DNA of 64,000 bases. Origin: Phyto melanocephala. Taxonomy: Eukaryota > Arthropoda > Insecta > Diptera > Rhinophoridae. The notes below the pieces were generated by a model, which saw nothing but the letters and a program-made list of their open reading frames with translations, ran no database searches and had not been told where the DNA came from. Positions 25,445-35,895 of this stretch are shown piece after piece (within the stretch, counting starts at the first letter, position 1; each line of letters begins with the position of its first letter). Made by a program: the position numbers and the translations under genes. Where the stretch lies: the NCBI GenBank assembly GCA_941918925.1, contig OW799235.1, positions 22,793,201 through 22,857,200 of the forward strand, written 5' to 3'.

Positions 25445-25864
25445 ATTCAGCTAGCTGAATATGCACTCCGATAAAAATTTTAATTTTTTAATAACCGCTT
25501 TCTTAGGGTTTTAGACAAAACCTGATTTATAACACAAGTTTTTTTATAATATTTCAGGGTATTGTAAAAATTTATTTAGTAATTTTTAAGGTTTTTATGT
25601 TTTTTTTGTCATATTAATATTATTCAGCTAGCTGAATAGAATTATTAGTTGTAGTTTCATGGTCTGAAACATATTTTTGTGTCAAATAGACATGATTTTA
25701 ATTATTCAGCTAGAAACATTATATGGTAAAAAGAAACATTATATGGCAAAAATTATTTTTATATTGTATATAATAATCAGGCAGCTTAAGAAAATAACAG
25801 AAATATTTATTTTATTAATGCTTTTGTTAAATTGCTAAAATAGTTCATATTCAGCTAGCTGAAT
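25445..25864. repeat. Three copies of 16-bp palindrome ATTCAGCTAGCTGAAT
   Basis: The perfect palindrome occurs at 25445-25460, 25622-25637 and 25849-25864, with a half-site ATTCAGCTAG at 25704-25713. The sequence between copies is not otherwise repeated. It contains two overlapping CAGCT/AGCTG half E-boxes. Function unknown. Confidence 0.85.
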
Positions 25865-25937
25865 TAGGTATAAAACAAAAAATTGTCAGCTTCTGCATTA
25901 TATTTTGTTTAATCTATAATAAGCAATAAATTAAAGT

Positions 25938-26140
25938 CCATTATTACAACTTTCCGTTAGCTAAAGGCAGATAAATGACTTTGCATTAAAAATTCTTTAT
26001 TTATTATTTTTTTATCTATTAAATTTTATTATTATTATTATTATTAATAATAATAATAAAAAATGAAAGTTGTAATAATGCGAAGCTTTTTATGTGGCAC
26101 AAAAATCCTACCTTTAACTAAAAGCAAGTTGTAATAATGG
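25938..26140. mobile_element. 203-bp MITE-like inverted repeat
   Basis: CCATTATTACAACTT at the left is exactly complementary to AAGTTGTAATAATGG at the right. The similarity continues inward (GTTAGCTAAAGG versus CCTTTAACTA). The centre is a perfect (ATT)n/(AAT)n palindrome, and a further GAAAGTTGTAATAATG lies at 26064. No target duplication evident. Confidence 0.65.
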
Positions 26141-26145
26141 CCCTA

Positions 26146-26260
26146 AGGCCGTGGCCACGCAATGAGCAGCTAAGCGGTGAGCGGAAAAAAATTAAAACAT
26201 ATGAAATACTACTAAAGTGGTCCCGCAATGAGCGGCTAAGCGGCGCCGCTCAGGAATAGA
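26146..26260. repeat. Diverged direct repeat, CGCAATGAGC…GCTAAGCGG
   Basis: CGCAATGAGCAGCTAAGCGG at ~26159 and CGCAATGAGCGGCTAAGCGG at ~26224, each preceded by GTGG. Unusually GC-rich for this window. No reading frame. Confidence 0.7.
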
Positions 26261-27811
26261 ACTTGTTCTAATTTTTAGTTGCCGCTTAAACCCGAAATTT
26301 AATTATTTAAAATCCTTTTTTTTTAAATATTTTTTTTTATCCGTGTGCTGTTTTTAAGAGTTTGGAAAAAAATGTTGAGCGTATTTTGTATTTGCTATAT
26401 ACATATTTATAACGCTATTGCTTGCATTATAGAAACAGCACACTCACTAGCTAAACCAGCTAATCAGTAGATGCATCATTTGAAAATTTTAAATTAATCT
26501 AAAAAAGCCACTGCCTTTAGAATTTTAATGAAAAGCTAATGAAATTATAAAAACATGTATGTGCATATTAACAACCATTACAACATAAAACATGTGTATT
26601 TTGTAAATGTATGCAAACAGCTAAGAGCAAAAATATAGCAAACAAAATGTAAACAAGCATATAAATAATGAAAAAGTAGGATGTCATTTGGAATCTTTTT
26701 TAAACTATACTGATGTATTAGAAAACCCACTTAAACGACCTAAATTCCAGAGAAAAAAATAATAATAAATATGAATCAAACCACAATAAACATAACCCCG
26801 ACCTAGGAATATTCCATAGTGCAGTTATTTACACAAATCATACATTTATTTTGAACTCATATTGAATTTCCCAGCCGCATTAGACAAACCACAACATGTG
26901 TTTTCATATAAAAATCAACTTTAATGGTTTCTTCAATGACATTCTGGCGATTATGGCTTTGTTAAAGTAAAACTAAAAATGTATTAATTTGCTAATTTCC
27001 CACACATAAATGTTACATTCTTTTTGTAACTGCGCTAAACACAAAAAGTTTTACAAAAAAAAAAATGTAAATCTGTAACCAACAAAATATTTAACTAAAG
27101 CAACCAGCCAAACCAATTTTTAACCAAATAATTTGTAATACAAAAGCCACACATTATAAACTGCATAGAAGAAGATTAAAAAGCTAAAATGAAAACAGAA
27201 TTAAATAATAAAATCACGAAGCAAAAAAAAAAATTTTTCTTTTTGTTGTACTACATACCCGTTGTGGTAGTTACAAACTGACAAACAAATAAACAATTTA
27301 TATGAAATACATAGTAAACACGCAATGTATGCGTTTCGTTACATACAAGCAAATAAACAAAATAGTTGTTAGAGCAGCCCAGGCAACATAACAAATAAAC
27401 GAGGACAGACGGACCTAAACGACCAACCAGCCAACCCACCCATGCGTTTATTTAATATAAAAACATGCCTGAACTCTTTTCTCTACTTCTCACACAACTA
27501 ATAACTCACTAACATTAAAATTAAAAAATTTTACTAGGCAATTTACAAAAAATAATTATCCAACTTATGCACATGTAGTTAGTTGTTGGGCTGGAGAAGC
27601 CTGACAGCTTTAGTTGTTTTCAGCCCTTTTTCCTCTTCGCCATGTGTGGAAAAATCAAGAGCTCACCTGGCAATCATGAAATTGCAATAAGACCTAGAAA
27701 CACACAAACATAAAGTGTAAACAATAAAAATTATAACGGACAGGGAAAATTAAAATATCGCTTTATAAATTGCTTAATAACTTTTAACACTTTAAATTTA
27801 TTGAAAACATA
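26261..27811. other. No gene seen; low-repeat segment
   Basis: AT-rich without obvious transposon sequence. The 62-residue frame on the minus strand (27439-27251) lacks any domain signature and is not supported as a gene. Confidence 0.45.
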
Positions 27812-28051
27812 GGTTAGGTTAGGTAGAACAGGCAGCTGCTGTGCAGCTCACTTGGGTCCATTTTATTGATCCCATTGTGATACCTGAATAGAAAAGTAAG
27901 AATAGAATATAATAGAATAGAATAGAATAGAATAGAAAAGAGAGAAGAGAGAAGAGAAGCAGACAACACCAGAGTCTCTGGCGGGAATCGAACCCGCAAC
28001 CCCCAAACTAGCACACCAGCACACTACTGACTAGTCTACCGGGGTACCCTT
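27812..28051 (-). mobile_element. tRNA-derived SINE, copy 1
   Basis: The reverse complement begins with a tRNA-like head (AGGGTACCCCGGTAGACTAG … GGTTGCGGGTTCGATTCCCG) with a good RNA polymerase III B box, then a (TTCTA)n/pyrimidine-rich linker, a conserved body (TCAGGTATCACAATGGGATC … CCCAAGTGAGCTGCACAGCA) and a CCTAACC tail. It is flanked by an 8-bp target duplication AAAACATA (27804-27811 and 28052-28059). The second copy at 62567 shares head, body and tail. Confidence 0.9.
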
Positions 28052-28297
28052 AAAACATAAATCTTATCAAAATAATTTAAAGAGAAAAATTTTGTTCAGC
28101 CGGTCAAAGATTGTAAGAACATAAATTTTTGTAAGGAAAAAAAATATTGGCAAGATTCTAGCTAAACAACACTTTAAAAATAATTTAGATTTTTGAGCAA
28201 TTGTCAAGTCCATACTCATGCGAAAACTTTTTCTTGCAAAAATTTGGTACTTTGTTATGGTGTTGCAGGTCTATACATTTTTCTTTTACATTATCCT

Positions 28298-29110
28298 TTT
28301 ATACCCTTTACCTGTGGTGCCAAGGTAATATAAAGCTTTATCATTCCGTTTGTAGTTAATTTCTACAATATTGACACCGACACCATAAAGTTTGTATATT
28401 TTAAAAGCCTATGATTAGTCGATTGTAACATGTCCGTCTGTCCGTGTGTTGGTTGAGATCAACATATGTGTATGTGCTATCAGTGTTTTGTAAATATCCG
28501 GGACTGAATCACTATTAAAATCCAGTATAAGTTTCAGAGATATAAAAAAATAAACACGACTGCCTCTGTTTTTTAATATTTTTAACACAAAAGTCAAAAA
28601 TTTAATTTATAGAGACGTTTCCTGCTATTAAAAGGTACGATATGATAAATATATCGCTTACTAACTGACAAAGTTGTAGGCAAAAATAATTACGATAAAT
28701 AAATATTTATTTTTTTTAAATAAATCACATTATTAAGTATCCCAATTAATTTTTGAACATGTAAAAGACACAAGAATACAAGACGTAGTCCCAAAAATTA
28801 TTGTCGAGATAAACTGACAATACGGTCTGAAACTAACAAAGATATAAGCACATATATAAATTTGCTTCTGTGTTTAATTGATTTTTAGCTTTCGAACAAC
28901 AAAACGAAACGATATGGGTACCCAAACAAAGGGCTTGACTAGCAAATTTTACAATTGATTTACATATGGGTCAAATCTAGTACTGAACCCACTTCAGCCC
29001 CCAAAATATTGATATTAAACGAAAGTATTTTACCTGTAAAATACAGTAAACAATGTTGAACTAAAATCCAAACTGGCATCCAAAATAAAAAGACGGATAA
29101 ATGTCAAAAA
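28298..29110 (-). repeat. HINE/mini-me-like repeat
   Basis: The reverse complement ends in AAAGGGTATAAA; it has GTCCGTCTGTCCGTGTGTTG, a degenerate core, and repeated blocks such as CCAATATTGATATTAAACG. The head has decayed into the LINE remnant that follows. Confidence 0.65.
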
Positions 29111-29179
29111 ATGTAATGGGAAAAATGTAAGACCAATAACGACAGAGATGCAGCATTACTGTGTGTATTTGCTTGGTTT

Positions 29180-29927
29180 AATCGGTTATTACTAAATTCA
29201 AAGAAGACGAAACTGTTTCGATTTGGGTGTCAATCATTCCAGAATAACTTCTCGGTATATGTACATGGTGAACTTGTACAGGAAATACAGTCGGTGACTT
29301 ATTTAAGAATCATTTTACAGGCCAATCTAAACTGGGACTTACATATAAATAGTCTTAACAAGAAAATAGCACCTGCAATTGGTGTTTTATATAAATTGAT
29401 GCACAAGCTAAGTATTATGGTAAAATTAATGATATATCACGCCTTAATTCAAGCACACTTAAATTATTGAGCTATTGTTTATGCATATAACAGGAGGAAT
29501 GCTCAGTTAAAGTCTCTTCAAAGTATGCAAAATAAGGCGTTAAAAATTGTATACAACTTACCTACTACCTATTCAACTATTTCATTATATAGAGATATAT
29601 GTATATGTTAGACAATTTCACCAATCTATGGAATTTATAAGCAACAATTATTTAATTATGTTTTTCTATCTGTTTAAAATATTGGTCACAGAACCATTCG
29701 TTTTCAACAAAATCAATCACACTTTTCCACTCGTAATAACTCTCATTTACGTCTTCCAAGATGCAGATTAGAAAGATCTAAACAACGTATTGATTATATG
29801 AGTGGTACTTTTTATAATAATCTACCTTGTGGACTTAAAACTATCAATAGAATTTCTCTATTCAAATTCTCAATTTAAAAATTGTTGTGTTCCACATTTG
29901 AAACTCTTCTGATGTAAACTTATAAAT
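29180..29927 (+). pseudogene. Non-LTR retrotransposon (LINE) reverse-transcriptase C-terminal remnant
   Basis: The frame from ~29180 gives NSKKTKLFRFG, VTYLRIILQANLNWDLHINSL, KIAPAIGVLYKL, MIYHALIQAHLNY, then a stop, YNRRNAQLKSLQSMQNKALK. This is the order of conserved blocks after the catalytic FADD of non-LTR reverse transcriptases (the FLG-x-W-x-HI block, the IG-x-LY-x-L helix, and the LQ-x2-Q-x-KAL-x-I thumb). Later frames keep RLERSKQRIDYMSGTFYNNLP. The palm with FADD lies upstream and was not found; several stops and shifts. The family within LINEs is not determined. A MITE interrupts or abuts its 3' end at 29928. Confidence 0.75.
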
Positions 29928-30174
29928 CTGTGGGTTGAAGCTAAAAGGGCAAATGTCAAAATATTTACTTTTGAGAAAATTTGAATTGAAGTTTTACTTT
30001 TATATATGCTCTTATAGTGACATTGGCCAGCATTTTATTTATGAAGCTGTTCTGGGTTAATTATGAATTTAGCTGCTTTACCGTAATGAAATAGAACAAG
30101 AAAACAATTCTAATGCAATGATTAACTCAAAAGGGCAAATAAGTGACATTGGCCCTTTTAGCTCCAAGCCACAG
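29928..30174 (+). mobile_element. 247-bp MITE, copy A
   Basis: Begins CTGTGGGTTGAAGCTAAAAG and ends with the reverse complement of CTGTGGCTTGGAGCTAAAAG; terminal inverted repeats ~31 bp. Flanked by a 4-bp duplication AAAT (29924-29927, 30175-30178). The copy at 52193-52432, in reverse orientation, is alignable over its whole length. No coding capacity. Superfamily not assigned. Confidence 0.85.
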
Positions 30175-30276
30175 AAATATTAACTATAAATTTCTCCTTT
30201 TTTGTCTATTATATTCATTGAATATTAATATAAAAGCAAAATGTATGTATGTTAGTCCTTAATAATTTTTTTTACA

Positions 30277-30277
30277 A

Positions 30278-30315
<38 letters not shown>
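30277..30315. repeat. (AT)n microsatellite
   Basis: Alternating AT run with a single ATG interruption near its start. Confidence 0.9.
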
Positions 30316-30321
<6 letters not shown>

Positions 30322-30350
30322 TACTAAGGGGTTTGACCATAAGAATACAT

Positions 30351-30487
30351 TAACCTTCATACCTAAACAAGGGCGTTGAGCGTCAAGCGTTGGAGTTTTA
30401 CATGTGTTTTGTTTTTGTTACAATAACAAAATACATGCAAAATTGCAACGCTTGACGCTCAACGCTCTTGTTTAGGTATGAGGGTAA
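30351..30487. repeat. ~137-bp fold-back element
   Basis: Left TACCTAAACAAGGGCGTTGA and right (reverse complement) TACCTAAACAAGAGCGTTGA; arms of ~60 bp with few mismatches and a ~10-bp loop near 30416-30425. Contains a GAGCGTCAAGCGTTG motif in each arm. No target duplication identified. Confidence 0.85.
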
Positions 30488-30489
30488 GT

Positions 30490-30730
30490 AAACAAGCAAA
30501 ATGGCGGATAATTTTTGTTTCTAGTCCATCAATATGGGTTTGAGCTTGATTACTAAAATACAGCTAACTATGTTAAAATTAAAAATCAAGAGAGTCGGAT
30601 ATAATAAAGCAAAATGGCATACACCATTAACTTTATGCTTAGCTACGATGTGACCATTATACCTATAAACATAATGTTGAGGGGTATTATCAGATTCGCA
30701 CGGCTAAATATAAGGCATTTAGACTTGTCA
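30490..30730 (-). repeat. HINE/mini-me-like head fragment
   Basis: Reverse complement of the family head and first internal units: AAATGGCGGATAATTTTTG, CCATCAATATGGGTTTGAGC, TAGCTACGATGTGACC, GGGTATTATCAGATTCG. Confidence 0.65.
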
Positions 30731-31837
30731 TATGTTGAATTTAGATTTAATGTATTCATTATTTTGATCAGTTAGGGGTTTTAAAGTAGTTTCTTCCTTT
30801 TCTTTGCTCATTATTATTCATTTAGTTTTTCTTTTAAAACTAGTAAAAAAAAAATTATAAACTAGAATTTAAGCGAATATTTTAATGATCCGCTTCTTAA
30901 GTTTTAAATTTGTATATCCTAATTTAATTTTTTTAAGTAACTCTATTCAGGGTTAAGATTTCGAATACTATGACAAGTTTCAAGTGCTTATAACTTTTAG
31001 TGGACAGAATCTTTGCATGTGCATATGTATAGTTGCATTAAAGAAATTATTAACATATTAAAATTAAAATAAAAAAAATACATGAAAAGGTTGTTTCTTT
31101 AATTTTTTTTAGTAAAAAGAAAAAAAAATTATGTACAAAGAAATTTCATGCTGCAATGATTTAAAATACCTACAAGTAAGTTATTATTGTATATGATATA
31201 CATAAACTACACACTGTACATCTGTAAGGGCTTCCACTACTCTTGGGTTTTGCCCACTATTGGGGATAAAAAAATTTAACTTATGTTTAAGGGATTTTTC
31301 TGGGGACATTGGAATATATTGTATTATGCGGGTTTTTGAAGGATAAAATTATATCGAGCTCTTTTAATTGTCAAATATTAAATTTAATAAATGCTAATAT
31401 TTTTATAGTTTTAGTTTGTCATGTGTATTACTAATTGTAATCACATTAAATCAAAATTTTATAATTTTACGTTATTACAGTATGTTAGATAGATTTACAG
31501 AACACTAGCTAAGTAAAGTAATTTTTTCTGGGTTTGGCAAATGGTTAATTAACTTTTATTTTGGAGTAGGGCAAGATCTTAAAATTTTAACCTAAGATTT
31601 TTGTGTTTTTTACCTTTTTGGCTCGCCCATAGCTTTGAGCTAAAAAACCTGAAAAGTAACCATGTCAATTGCACCACCAGAGTGGTTTAGCTATGAAAAT
31701 TCTGTTATTATACCCTTAAACAATAGCGCTAATGGTAAAAATATCTTTGTCATTTCATTTGTAATCTTTAAAATGTTTAGTTCCGACCCCAAAAAGTTCA
31801 CAAAAAGAAAACACATGGTTGTGGTAATCATAATCAA
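30731..31837. other. No gene seen
   Basis: AT-rich; no supported feature. Confidence 0.45.
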
Positions 31838-32037
31838 AGAGTAAAATACTATGATTGAATTTCATGATTGTAGGTAAAACATAAAATGGTTGCCAGTTAT
31901 CATTATTATGTGTACTTTAAGAATCATGCAATAATATAAAATATAACTATGGTAAATTATTGTATTTGCTGTTAGTAATATTGATTGTAATTAATTTTTT
32001 TATTTGCAATTATTGAAAATTTTTTTGACATTTTTTT

Positions 32038-33829
32038 TTTATACCCGCCACCAAAAAAATGGTGGGGGTATATTCATTTTGTCATTCCGTTTGTAACACA
32101 TCGAAATATCCATTTTAGACCCCATAAAGTATATATATTCTGAATCAGGGTTTGATTTGATGACGATCTAGCTATGTCCGTCCGTCTGTCCGTCCGTCTG
32201 TCCGTCTGTTGAAAGTACGATAGAGGTCGCACCGAAAAAGCTAGGGGGTTCAAATTTTGCCAGAGTCTTTCTTATAGACAAGGTTTGTTTGGTATTGAAA
32301 ATGGGCTAAATCGGAATATTAAGAAGAGAGTTATAGCTCGAAAAGCAAGAGTAGGTCGAAAAAACCGTGTCCTTCGAACATCGAATAAAGTGGAATTGTG
32401 TCCAAACGCATTAATGTAGACTCATGAAACTTCGAATATATATTTCCTGAGTAAAAACAATATTTTTTTTTCGAAAATTATCTAAATCTATGCATGTACG
32501 AAAATTTATACCGCACAGTGTATTTTTCGGTATATTTAAAAACAAAAACGTCATAAAAGCAACAAAATTGGATGTACGACTCTGAAATTTTGCACACTTT
32601 GTTTTATGGTGACGCGCTTTTTTGCTACGGAAAATCAATATGCCACGCCTACTTTTACGCCCACCTCCCATATAACGTTTTAACTAAAATTCATATAATT
32701 TCTCTATTAATAAAGATTTTGGAATAATAAAGGGCTATATTGAAACACTTGAGTTGTACTCATTCGCAAAAACAATTGTGACACGCCTACTATAACGTCC
32801 ACTTTTCACGTTTTCTACCGTTAATGAAATTTAAAAGCTCATAAAACCGCCAAAATAAGAGGTATGATGATCAAATTTGCTACGTATATCCTTCTAATCA
32901 ATATAATTGTTGTGCCAAAAAGTTTAGGTGACACGCCCACTTTAACGCCTACCTCCCATATAACGGTTTATCTTAAATTAATGTAATTTCTCTATTGACA
33001 AAGTTTTTGGGAAAATAAAGGACTATATTGAAATATCTAAGTTGTATTTATTAGCAGAAACTTTATTGACACACCTACTTTAGCTCCCACTTTCATTAAA
33101 AGACTACATTTACAAAAGCATTTAAGTAGCCTATCGAAGTTATAAAGGGTGGTAAAATTTTAAGGACCGATGTTGAATTTAAATAAAACACAAATTATTT
33201 AGGATATTATTATTATTTCTTTTTGTAATTTTAATATTTGTATGGTTCAATTATGTATTTAACAAAATACATCCTTGGCGCCACTCCTCTATCTGATGGT
33301 CCAAATTTTCAGTGACAATGTTGATGCTCAATTGTTGGGCATGATGATTAGTCGAGGTTGACTGCTCTTTTGCCACACTAAAACAGCAATGGTTTCCATT
33401 CAACGAACTAAGAAGGCATTCACAGATTTTCTAACATTTTATACAGACCTGTTTTGCAGAAATTTAAATATTTTTTACAATTCTCCCGATTGTGGACGAA
33501 TTTGAACGTTTATATTGATCAAAAGAATTAAAAAACCTGAATAACTTTAAAGCGTTGCTCATTTGCGTATCTTTTTACGGATCAAATTGAGTAACTATGA
33601 GATTGAGAAATGTCATGTGAAGTGCAGAAAACAAATTTGAAGACTATGTGTAGTTCACCTTCAACATAGGCCCTTAAAATTTAACCACCCTCTACAGTGA
33701 TACATATTTTATTATAAAGAGATTATTCCATAGCGATTAACAAAATAATAAATATTGTGCCTTAAATGTACACAAAATTGGTGGTGGGTATAAAAGATTC
33801 GGCACAGCCGAATATAGTGCTCTTACTTG
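32038..33829 (-). mobile_element. HINE-B composite repeat, complete copy 2
   Basis: Inverted relative to 19175-21288. On the plus strand it starts TTTATACCCGCCACC and ends GAATATAGTGCTCTTACTTG. It contains the GTCY tract (32176-32211), about two 288-bp units and the mariner remnant, in the same order as copy 1. It is inserted in repeat R1. Confidence 0.85.
33145..33692 (-). pseudogene. Mariner remnant trapped in HINE-B (copy 2)
   Basis: Here both terminal repeats survive: AAGGGTGGTAAAATTTTAAG at the left and, on the other strand, GAGGGTGGTTAAATTTTAAG at the right, each bordered by TA. Inside, on the minus strand, are the same N-terminal (RYANEQR, GRIV) and C-terminal transposase pieces as in copy 1, with a short deletion in the GGHLAD block and another after the VFY region. 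Non-functional. Confidence 0.75.
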
Positions 33830-33924
33830 TTTTATATCACAAACTTATAAAATAATAAAAATTTATTCGGTAAGAAATCAAGTTATTATTAAAAAAATTA
33901 TAATTGATTTCCTTGTAATCAGCA

Positions 33925-34525
33925 CCAATCGCCTTTGAATGAAAATATGTGGACTATAGAGATCTTGACGCGCTCAATTTGAATCCGTTTTCAGTTTTTT
34001 CTAATCAGTAGCGAAAAAAATTTTTTTTTATGCAAAATGAGAGCTATTTTTGTTTTCAAAATTTCATTAAAAAATTATTGGGGTGAAAATCTTATATTTT
34101 TATCATATTTCAGAAACCATTGTCAACCGATTTTTATGATTTATAGCTTATTTTATTCACAATATTCCTGCTTTAATAAAAAATTACAAAAAAGGTAAAA
34201 TTTTTACCCTAATAACTCTTAATGACATTTTGAAAACAGAAAATAGTACTAGTAAATTATCGCTACCGATTTCATAATAACACATGAAAATAAAAAAAAA
34301 TCTTATATAGCTGACTTAAAGAAAAATTTTAATATTAATCACTTTCATTTAAATAGTAATAATCATTCTCAGGTTATGATGAAATATATGAGCATAACCG
34401 CCTTGTTTTGGGTTAGGCATGTCAAGAAAAAACCTACGCCCGATAGAAAAAAACTGAAAATCGATTTTAATTTAGCGCTTCAAAATATCTATCGTCCACA
34501 TATTTTTGTTTAAAAGCGGTAAATT
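33925..34525. repeat. ~600-bp segment with inverted ends
   Basis: AAAATATGTGGACTATAGA near the left end and, inverted, AAAATATGTGGACGATAGA near the right, with similarity continuing ~80 bp inward (GCGCTCAATTTGAATCC versus GCGCTAAATTAAAATCG; both then CAGTTTTTT). Possibly an old MITE. Ends not defined precisely. Confidence 0.45.
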
Positions 34526-34861
34526 TTTTTGCAGACCAGTGTTATTTAATGATTATTCATAGTTTTAAATGCTGTTGAATATAAAGTTAGTTTTGCAAAG
34601 ATATCATCAAATTTTGGTCATCACAATTTTGTAAATCATACTATTTTTTAAGGACAACCATATCGACATTTTTACCAAAAGTAAACATTAAATGATAAAA
34701 CTCAAATAACTGCTTGATTATCGTAACAAAACAAATGATTCAACAAAATAAAAATAACTATTACTTTTTCTCGACAACCAAATATTGTTCCGGAACTGTA
34801 GTATAATTGTCGTGATCATGTCACAACCATGGGTTTTCTTTGCGTGTATAAATCTTTTAAA

Positions 34862-35895
34862 TGCTAGTGATTAAGAGAGTCGATTAAAGAATGTCCATCT
34901 GTCCAGGTCAGTGTGTGGTATCAATATTTCGGAAATATTCGGAAGCGAATTATTATTTTAAGTCAGCATAAACGTTCTATATTATCAGATATGAGCAAAT
35001 AAACATGACTTCTTCGTTTCTTTCCCATATTTTCACAACGAAAATTTAAATTTTTAGCCCTAAGATAATTTATAGACATCTATAATCTATATCTATCTAT
35101 CTATCTATAGGTAATCCACTATAAATATTTGTAAAACTTTTTTAACAAATCGGTTACTACTCGGTAAAGTTAAGAGAAAAATAATTCAAAAACATATTTG
35201 TATAAATATTTAAATATGTATATCAACTTACAAAAGCTCCTTGCACATTTTTGGTCACGATAAAAACATCAAATTTCTTGACGTAGCCCTCAAAATTATT
35301 GTTAATAAAAACTGTGAAATCGGTTTCAAAATAACTGAGATATAAGCACCATAGTACAAAATCTTAAGTGATCTTTCTAAAAATTTACAAACGAAAATCG
35401 ATTTTTTAGCTGCAAGACAACTGAAAGGTTCGATATGGATATTACTTGAAAGGGCTTGATTAGAAATATATAATATACGATAAAAGCTTTAAAATCTATA
35501 ATGGCCGCCAATTTAAAATGGCCTACAATAAATAAAGGGTGAAATCTAGTATCAGATGAATGAACCTGAGCAGTAGAATACAGCAATTTACGAAAAACAA
35601 AAAGTCAAACATAAATCAAATATCATAATAACGGGTCTGTCAACTTTAACCCCCATAAATTTTTATCAAATGAAAAGGAGAAAATGTAAAATCAAACAAT
35701 TCAAGATGAAGTCCTAAACAAAATGGCGAATATTTTTGTCACCCTATCAATAACATCAATTGGAAAAGCTTGACTAAAATAAAGAGGGTGTCGGAAATTG
35801 CCTAATCGGAGATATTTAATCTGTTCTAAGTTACGATGTGGTAATTATACTTATACACATGATGGTGAATGGTAATATTAAATTTAATTTGGCAC
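34862..35895 (-). repeat. HINE/mini-me-like repeat
   Basis: Reverse-complement copy with GTCCATCTGTCC, a TCTA microsatellite patch (35090-35109), GGCTTGATTAGAAATATA and ATGGCCGCCAATTTAAAATG blocks, and a decayed head at ~35860-35890. Confidence 0.65.

Larger units (their letters stand above)
31838..34850 (-). repeat. Unclassified repeat R1, copy 2, interrupted by insertions
   Basis: The two ends match copies 1 and 3 on the opposite strand: CTATGATTGAATTTCATGAT and TGGTTGCCAGTTATCATTAT on the left; ATAACTATTACTTTTTCTCG, ACAACCAAATATTG and GTGATCATGTCACAACCATG on the right. Between them sit the HINE-B composite (32038-33829) and an inverted-repeat segment (33925-34525), which explains the large size. 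Confidence 0.5.

Noticed and set aside
27965..28045. tRNA gene on the minus strand
   Set aside because: Although a B box and tRNA-like ends are present, the sequence continues into a body and tail shared with 62567-62748 and is bounded by a target duplication: a SINE head.
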